A program made the position numbers and the translations under genes. DNA of 42,442 bases, from assembly GCA_001275005.1 (NCBI GenBank), contig JWZX01003201.1, positions 1 through 42,442 on the forward strand, in the 5' to 3' direction. The DNA comes from Chrysochromulina tobinii (taxonomy: Eukaryota; Haptophyta; Prymnesiales; Chrysochromulinaceae). The notes below the pieces were generated by a model, which was not told the DNA's origin, ran no database searches, and worked only from the letters and a program-made list of their open reading frames with translations. Shown piece by piece: positions 38,041 through 42,442 of this stretch (position 1 is its first letter; each line of letters starts with the position of its first letter).

Positions 38041-38278
38041 ACATGTGACGTCCGGTCGACATGCGTCCACATGCCGTCGGCCTGGGGCCGGGCGGAACTC
38101 CGAGCCGGGGCCGCCGCCGTCGCAATCGGCCTCGGAAGCCCAGTTGCACGTCTCGGCGCAGATGAGTGGAGGAGGCGAGAAGCGCGGGCCGCAGTGGGCG
38201 CAGTCGGTGCCGTAGATGCAGTCTGCGCACTCGGCGCCGGGGCCGCCGTCGTCGCAGAGGGAGTCGGAGGTGTAGAGA
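38037..38278 (-). CDS. Cysteine-rich exon fragment (DGGPG...GTDCxxCG repeat)
   Basis: The minus strand encodes SLCDDGGPGAECADCIYGTD followed by CAHCGPR, and then CAETCNWASEADCDGGGPGS. This is the pattern C-x3-C-(x)n-C-DGGPGSE-(x)n-C-xYGTDC-xDCG that recurs, as I recall it, in extracellular or surface proteins of algae and other protists. One repeat is complete and a second breaks off after GSE. There is no ATG and no long frame around it, so this is either an internal exon or a decayed fragment. It is flanked by a tandem repeat on one side and a strong hairpin on the other. Confidence 0.5.
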
Positions 38279-38321
38279 CGCGCCCGTTGGCGCGCCCCCG
38301 GAGGGAACGCAAAAGAAGTCA

Positions 38322-38358
38322 CTCGACGCCGCCGTCGCGTGACGACGGCGGCGTCGAG
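38322..38358. repeat. Perfect 16-bp inverted repeat with 5-base loop
   Basis: CTCGACGCCGCCGTCG (38322-38337) and its exact complement (38343-38358) flank the loop CGTGA. The stem is very GC-rich and would fold strongly in RNA or extruded DNA. It lies just upstream, on the minus strand, of the cysteine-rich exon fragment. Confidence 0.9.
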
Positions 38359-38756
38359 AGACGACAGTGTCGTGGCGCACGGCAGCTTTGCCAGCCGCCT
38401 GGAGTGATTCAGGAGATACGGTGTGGCGCACGGTGGCCATGGTGACTGCGCGAGCGGATCTGCGCGAGATGTGGATGCGAGCGGATCAGCACGCTGGCTA
38501 GATCTGAAAGCTGGTCGTCGTCAGGCATCGCGACGACAGGCGCCGAGACCAGGAGCAGCCGAGGACCCAGGCGAGACGCCAGGAACCAGTGTGGACCCAT
38601 CGCGAGAGACGATTTCCCCTCTGCCAAAAAACGTGCGGGGTGGGGGACGATGCTGGCTTCTGAAGTAGATTATACCCGATTACCCGTAAGTACCGCAAAA
38701 AGTCTTAACGGAAAAAGTCTCAGTCGAGTCTGTCAGTCAAGTCAAGTCACGTCATC
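38359..38756. other. Spacer, nothing recognised
   Basis: Short open frames exist on both strands but none has a domain. The 3' part (38680-38750) is AT-richer, with AGTC-rich short repeats (GTCAGTCAAGTCAAGTCACGTC). It may be an intron or promoter of the following plus-strand coding stretch. Confidence 0.4.
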
Positions 38757-39032
38757 GTGCAGCAGTTCTCGCTTGCGCAGGTGCCGGACATCGACCTGGT
38801 GATCCGCGAGGAGCAGCTCCACTGGGTCACCGCGCTCCTGGAGTACCTCATGCAGGTCCCGATCCTGGGCCTCGACGAGCTGCCGGAGATTGCGAACATC
38901 CCGCCGGAGGTGGCCGTGTCGCCGGTTGCGCTGACGCCCATTAGCGCGTTTGTGACGGACGTGTCGGGCTGGCTCAACTTTACGCCGCCGCCTGTTCGCC
39001 GCGAGCTCTTCCCCAAGGACGAAGGAGCCTAA
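38757..39032 (+). CDS. Hypothetical coding stretch, probably a terminal exon
   Basis: This open stretch of 91 codons reads as an ordinary protein: QVPDIDLVIREEQLHWVTAL, then YLMQVPILGLDELPEIANIP, a Thr/Ser-Val section and WLNFTPPPVRRELFPKDEGA before TAA 39030. It has no ATG at its start; GTGCAG and CAG sequences at 38757-38762 and 38778-38780 could be splice acceptors, so I think it is a last exon. I do not recognise the family, and no upstream exon is certain. Confidence 0.45.
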   Translation: MQQFSLAQVPDIDLVIREEQLHWVTALLEYLMQVPILGLDELPEIANIPPEVAVSPVALTPISAFVTDVSGWLNFTPPPVRRELFPKDEGA

Positions 39033-39059
39033 GACCGAGGAGTGAACGGCGCGCGGTAC

Positions 39060-39458
39060 ATGGCGCGCGCGAAGTCCCGCCGCGTCGCTGAGACTGAGAA
39101 GGGCTGGCCGTGTCGGGTGACAATCCAGGCACGGCCACGCGCGCTCGAGAAGGGAAGGTGGAGGGTTGGGGACCGCAGCAATGTTAGGATGGCGCCCATA
39201 GGTGCTGTGTATACTAACATTCGAAAAAGGGATTCATTTTCCAGAGGTAGGCGGACGATGTGGGCACTCGGCATCTGGTTCACAGGGGCGTTGCTTGTGA
39301 ACTACAACCTGCGAATCATTAACTCGAAGATACGGCTGTTTGAGGCTGCGTTGGATCGACCGGAGTTTAACGTGTCGCAGAAGCTCGGATTCTACAGGGA
39401 GCTGAAGAAGTTGGAGAGGGACCGGTACATAGCTGTGATCACGGAAGGTCTTGATTAG
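39060..39458 (+). CDS. Small hypothetical protein with one membrane segment
   Basis: From ATG 39060 the product has 132 residues; internal Mets at about 44 and 68 could also be starts. The first part is basic and unremarkable. The convincing part is the C-terminal 66 residues: a membrane-like helix (MWALGIWFTGALLVNYNLRI) followed by a soluble charged segment (RPEFNVSQKLGFYRELKKLE). This pattern fits a small single-pass membrane protein, perhaps of an organelle inner membrane. It starts 28 bases after the preceding stop on the same strand. No family is recognised. Confidence 0.5.
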   Translation: MARAKSRRVAETEKGWPCRVTIQARPRALEKGRWRVGDRSNVRMAPIGAVYTNIRKRDSFSRGRRTMWALGIWFTGALLVNYNLRIINSKIRLFEAALDRPEFNVSQKLGFYRELKKLERDRYIAVITEGLD

Positions 39459-40126
39459 GCTCAACCGTGGAAGTCTCGGGCGTTTCTTCGCCAAACTAGA
39501 CGTCGACGTTCGAGCCACCCCTTAATAACCGCGATGAGACGGTTGAGGATTTGTTCGACCCTGCTTCGCACTCGACGGGTGTTCTTGTAATGCGGTGTGA
39601 ACCAGAAGGGTGGGAAGTCGTCGCCCCCCCCGCCCGCCGCCGCCCCCTCCCCCGCCGCCTCCGCCGCCCGGATGGTTACCTTGGAATAGCATGTCGGGTT
39701 CGTCAATCATGAACGTCATTAGAATTAGGGGGCGCTCGGGGTTGCCGTCTTAGGCAGGTGCTCGGACTATCCATTTTCGGCAGGAGAGTGGGTTTCGTCG
39801 GAGTTCGTTAAAGATTCGTCACACATGTCATCGTATGCTTCAGGTTCGTTAAAAAAAATCTGATGTTCCCCCCGGGACACACAGGACGGACACACGCGCA
39901 CGGAAGATGTGTGTAATGTTAACGACGAAAGTGTTCGCCCGCTCGCGTTAAAGGGCCGCGCCGGCGGGAACCTGCACGCTCGGGCGCAGAGCTTACTCAA
40001 AGTCTTCAAGACTGGTAATTCTCCAGGTTTACCAGGTACTCAGGGTTTCCACGCAGCTGCCCTCCCCCTTTGCCACTGGGCAGACTGGATGCGTACGTAC
40101 CGGGGTACAGTCTGTACAGTGTACTC
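39459..40126. other. Spacer with C-rich tract
   Basis: Positions about 39623-39671 are an almost pure C/G tract made of CCCCCC and CCGCC runs; the opposite strand has G-runs that could form a G-quadruplex. Glycine-rich open frames here are compositional. No gene is recognised. The last part holds the 3' side of the following minus-strand gene. Confidence 0.5.
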
Positions 40127-41053
40127 TCACCGCTTCTCTATAGAGGGCTCCTCAGGGCTGCCACTCAGCAGCTTTGCCACTGGCAGACTGGTGTTCTCAA
40201 ATTTTGCACGCAACGGTATGTATGTGGATGGCGGAGCGCGCCGTGCCAGCTCAGCGAGCAACGGGCTCTTCGATCCCGCCCCATTGGTGTGCAAGACGCA
40301 CGGCACCGTGCCAGTACGGCGAAACATGAACTTGCCGTTGGGGAGCTGCTCAAGGTCGCTCATGTTCATCTTGTGCAAAGACAGGAACAGCGTCGCGTTG
40401 TGATCAAGCTTATAGTCGACGCTGCTTATGAACTCGTGAGTGATCGGGTCGAAGGTACCATTCTGTAGCGCTGATTGCGTGCAGAGCTGCGCCTCGACGA
40501 CGCACCAGGGGGTTGCGTCGCCACGAAGAACACGAGGGCAGCACGGAAACTTGGAGAACTGCGCTCGTTGGATGTCTCGTATCCGCGCAAATGACGCTCT
40601 CGTGCCCATCACGACGCCCGAGTTTGGATAGCGCAGCATCGATGGGGTAGGTGGCCAAGGGTCATGTTGGTATGCTGGCTTTGGGTTCCACTCCAGCTCA
40701 GTGCCAATCACAAGTGGTGCCTGAAACGTACGCCACCGCTCGAGGAACTCCTTCGCCGTGCATTGAATCAAAATATCAGTGTCTAGGAGGACGAACGGTT
40801 CAAGCTGTCCCTCGCCTGCCGACTCCAGGATCCAGCTGAATTGTTGGGTGGTTGCAAACTGGATGGGGATGGGCTTTTGTTTCTGCTGCCGAAACGGGAC
40901 TGCGCGCAGACCGACCCTTCTCAGGTCCGCCTTAGCGTCAAGCCAGTGTCGAGTCCACCACCAGCTCACGGTGACCCTGAAATCTTCCGGCGCAGGCGCA
41001 ACCTTGAAGTTCGTGTGAAAGAAAATAGAGAGTTGCTGCGGCGATCGGTCCAT
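40127..41053 (-). CDS. PLOD-type (procollagen lysyl hydroxylase-like) glycosyltransferase domain protein
   Basis: The 308-residue protein resembles the glycosyltransferase domain of lysyl hydroxylase 3 and collagen galactosyltransferases. FVLLDTDILIQC carries the metal-binding DxD (D91-D93). It is followed by PLVIGTELEWNPKP, RYPNSGVVMGTRASFARI (the YLNSGGFIG-like loop, about 141-158) and, further on, VEAQLCTQSALQNGTFDPIT and YKLDHNATLFLSL (compare the family's LDHKCRIFQNL). These enzymes add galactose or glucose to hydroxylysine in the ER or Golgi. From ATG 41053 no signal peptide is seen, and the frame extends to a TTG at 41128, so an N-terminal exon carrying the signal may be missing. No hydroxylase domain follows; the gene ends at TGA 40127. 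Confidence 0.78.
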   Translation of the reverse strand: MDRSPQQLSIFFHTNFKVAPAPEDFRVTVSWWWTRHWLDAKADLRRVGLRAVPFRQQKQKPIPIQFATTQQFSWILESAGEGQLEPFVLLDTDILIQCTAKEFLERWRTFQAPLVIGTELEWNPKPAYQHDPWPPTPSMLRYPNSGVVMGTRASFARIRDIQRAQFSKFPCCPRVLRGDATPWCVVEAQLCTQSALQNGTFDPITHEFISSVDYKLDHNATLFLSLHKMNMSDLEQLPNGKFMFRRTGTVPCVLHTNGAGSKSPLLAELARRAPPSTYIPLRAKFENTSLPVAKLLSGSPEEPSIEKR

Positions 41054-41868
41054 GGCGATTGGCGGTTTTGCTTTTTTAAGATTGACTGGACGAGCGAGCT
41101 GCGCGGCGCGCAGAGCGCCGCGCTGCAAGATCCGGTAGGAAGGTGTGGCTCACAGAATGGCCAACTGATCCAGCCAGATGAGCAGAGCCGCGTCGTGCTC
41201 CGTTGCATCCACACCTATAAACAAATTCCGCAAAAAGGTCTGCTGTGAAACACAAAAAGCAAAAAGCAAAAAGGCTTAATTTGATCCGAAAACGCACGCG
41301 GTGTTTTTAGAACAATCAGCGGCGCCTCATATGGGCGGTGTGAATGTACCCCGCCCGCGCTAAACAAATTTCTGAGTGGGTTTCTCACCTTTTCTGTGTG
41401 TGCTCGGCGTACTGTTCGCGGAGCTGTGTTTGGGGGGTTACGGTTACGGCCCGAAGCATTGAAGCATACTATATGCAATTCGCATTGGTGCCGGCCGGTG
41501 TCGATCACCCCTAGACACAGGCGCGCCCGCCAGGGGCGCACACACATCTGATCGGTGTCGATCCCTGACCCTCTGTCCGGTCGAAAGTCGATTTTTATTT
41601 TGGGTCGCGCCGAATTAAGCGCGCGAAGCCTCAAGCCACTACACTTGAACATGGTTTGTTTTTTTCAGTTGTACATGAGAAGCGAAAAGCAGAAAATATT
41701 GCAGACTCTAATGAGCACCGCAGAACGGTCCCAGCCGAGCATAGCTGCATAGGTACGCATCTGCATAGGTACGCATCTGCTGAAAGGAACTTGAATCGCT
41801 CCGGTGGCATCGCGCTGAGATATCCGCTGTCGACCCGCCGATTGCGAGGAGCGTGGCTGGCCACACTG
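41054..41868. other. Spacer, nothing recognised
   Basis: The region is of mixed composition, with A-rich and AAAAGC runs near 41250-41275 and a GCATAGGTAC direct repeat near 41747-41775. It lies between two minus-strand glycosyltransferase-like genes and could include missing 5' exons of the gene ending at 40127. I cannot support any coding call. Confidence 0.4.
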
Positions 41869-42442
41869 TCAACCTGCCGGTTCGGCGGGTTGATACGCGG
41901 GTTGATACGCGGGTTGATACGCGGGTTGATACGCGAGTTGCACGTGGAAGACCCACGCGCATGAAGCTCGGCCAAGATCCTCTTCCCGATTGCAAGAGGC
42001 AAGAGTGCTCTTGCCGATGCCTTCGCGCCCGCTTTTGTGAGCTTCCTGTGCAAAGGACGCCTCAGCAGACCTACGAGGCACGACTCGCCAAGTACGTTGG
42101 CATTCTGCACAGTAATCAGGCTCGGGGTCACCTGCGCGACGACGCTTGCAGCTGAGCGCCTCACGCACAGCGTAGTTCATGCGGTTGGGTTGGTGCACAA
42201 CAGAGATTGTAGCGTTGCGCATGTTGAGCACCACGCCGCGATGGTTGAGTAGGACATCTCGGCCGATCCTCATGCCCGCGGCGCCCGAGATGTACACCTC
42301 GTCGTATTGTAGCACACGCACCGGCACTGGGCGTGGCTGCCGAAGAAACTCGTCGTAGAGGAGCCAGATGTGGATGCCTTGGTCGTAACCCTTAGCGAGC
42401 ATCCAATTCTCCGTCTCCAACCGCGGAAGCCGTGGCACCAGC
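41869..42442 (-). CDS. Partial gene: glycosyltransferase-like C-terminus with YQPA repeats
   Basis: The gene enters from beyond the right edge, so only the C-terminal 190 residues are visible. GYDQGIHIWLLYDEFLRQ is followed by VYISGAAGMRIGRDVLLNHR, then VVLNMRNATISVVHQPNRM. This resembles a protist/algal family with DQGIHNYLLY and VVHQYDR motifs that I associate with nucleotide-sugar transferases; the match is from memory of the pattern and is tentative. After that domain the sequence is Arg- and Ser-rich and ends in four YQPA units encoded by a 12-bp repeat, then TGA at 41869. The tail may be an out-of-frame extension. Confidence 0.5.
   Translation of the reverse strand, partial: LVPRLPRLETENWMLAKGYDQGIHIWLLYDEFLRQPRPVPVRVLQYDEVYISGAAGMRIGRDVLLNHRGVVLNMRNATISVVHQPNRMNYAVREALSCKRRRAGDPEPDYCAECQRTWRVVPRRSAEASFAQEAHKSGREGIGKSTLASCNREEDLGRASCAWVFHVQLAYQPAYQPAYQPAYQPAEPAG
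41885..41932. repeat. 12-bp tandem repeat, four copies
   Basis: GCGGGTTGATAC repeats four times exactly and a fifth, diverged start (GCGAGTTG) follows. On the minus strand it encodes YQPA repeats if the frame of the gene at 41869 is used. The copy number is likely to vary between alleles. Confidence 0.95.

Noticed and set aside
39623-39671. Glycine-run frame in the C-rich tract
   Set aside because: It is a compositional artefact of a C/G tract with no neighbouring coding signal.
1-42442. Bacterial features: operons, ribosome binding sites, CRISPR arrays
   Set aside because: All recognised genes are eukaryotic and the repeats have no regular spacer-repeat pattern.
1-42442. tRNA, rRNA or spliceosomal RNA genes
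   Set aside because: I looked for B-box-like GGTTCGA sequences and U2/U6 signatures on both strands; the hits lay in coding sequence or had no cloverleaf context. A tRNAscan or Infernal run would settle it.

Overview
This window is nuclear DNA of a GC-rich, gene-dense, intron-poor unicellular eukaryote. The evidence is eukaryote-only genes (kinesin motor, SLU7 splicing factor, RBR ubiquitin ligase, MAP kinase kinase-like protein, two PPR proteins, filamin repeats) and at least one clear GT-AG intron. PPR genes, GC-rich low-complexity tails and short spacers fit a microalga, possibly a haptophyte, but the lineage is an inference that I cannot prove from the sequence.

Layout, left to right. 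1-811: hairpins and a TGTCGAG repeat field. 0.8-11 kb: kinesin (-), chromobarrel protein (+), RRM plus 2-oxoglutarate oxygenase (-), SLU7 (-). 11-14.6 kb: mitochondrial-type [2Fe-2S] ferredoxin with a 194-nt intron (+), an unrecognised protein (+), thiamine pyrophosphokinase (-). 14.8-22 kb: three minus-strand genes (MKK-like kinase, BCS1-like AAA ATPase, RBR ligase with an IQ-type N-terminus). 22.7-28.4 kb: two plus-strand genes 56 bp apart, a dynein-stalk-like protein and a filamin-repeat protein. 29-33 kb: two tandem PPR genes, the second with an SMR domain. 33.1-34.7 kb: a phosphodiesterase-MOSC-alkyltransferase-like fusion. 35-42.4 kb: a gene-poor, repeat-rich end with probable glycosyltransferases, a cysteine-rich exon fragment and two small unrecognised coding stretches.

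The genes are mostly unrelated housekeeping functions and do not form an obvious pathway. Themes are organelle function (ferredoxin, BCS1-like, PPRs), cytoskeleton (kinesin, dynein-stalk-like, filamin) and, at the right end, glycosylation. The most unusual observations are: the three-domain fusion, with a 31-bp duplication exactly at its joint that changes reading frame; a dynein microtubule-binding stalk-like protein without a motor; an RRM-oxygenase fusion; a shared 16-18 bp near-palindrome in three intergenic sites; and a dispersed repeat rich in ACCGGT. Three otherwise good genes (kinesin, chromobarrel, kinase) need one- or two-base corrections, so residual sequence errors are likely.
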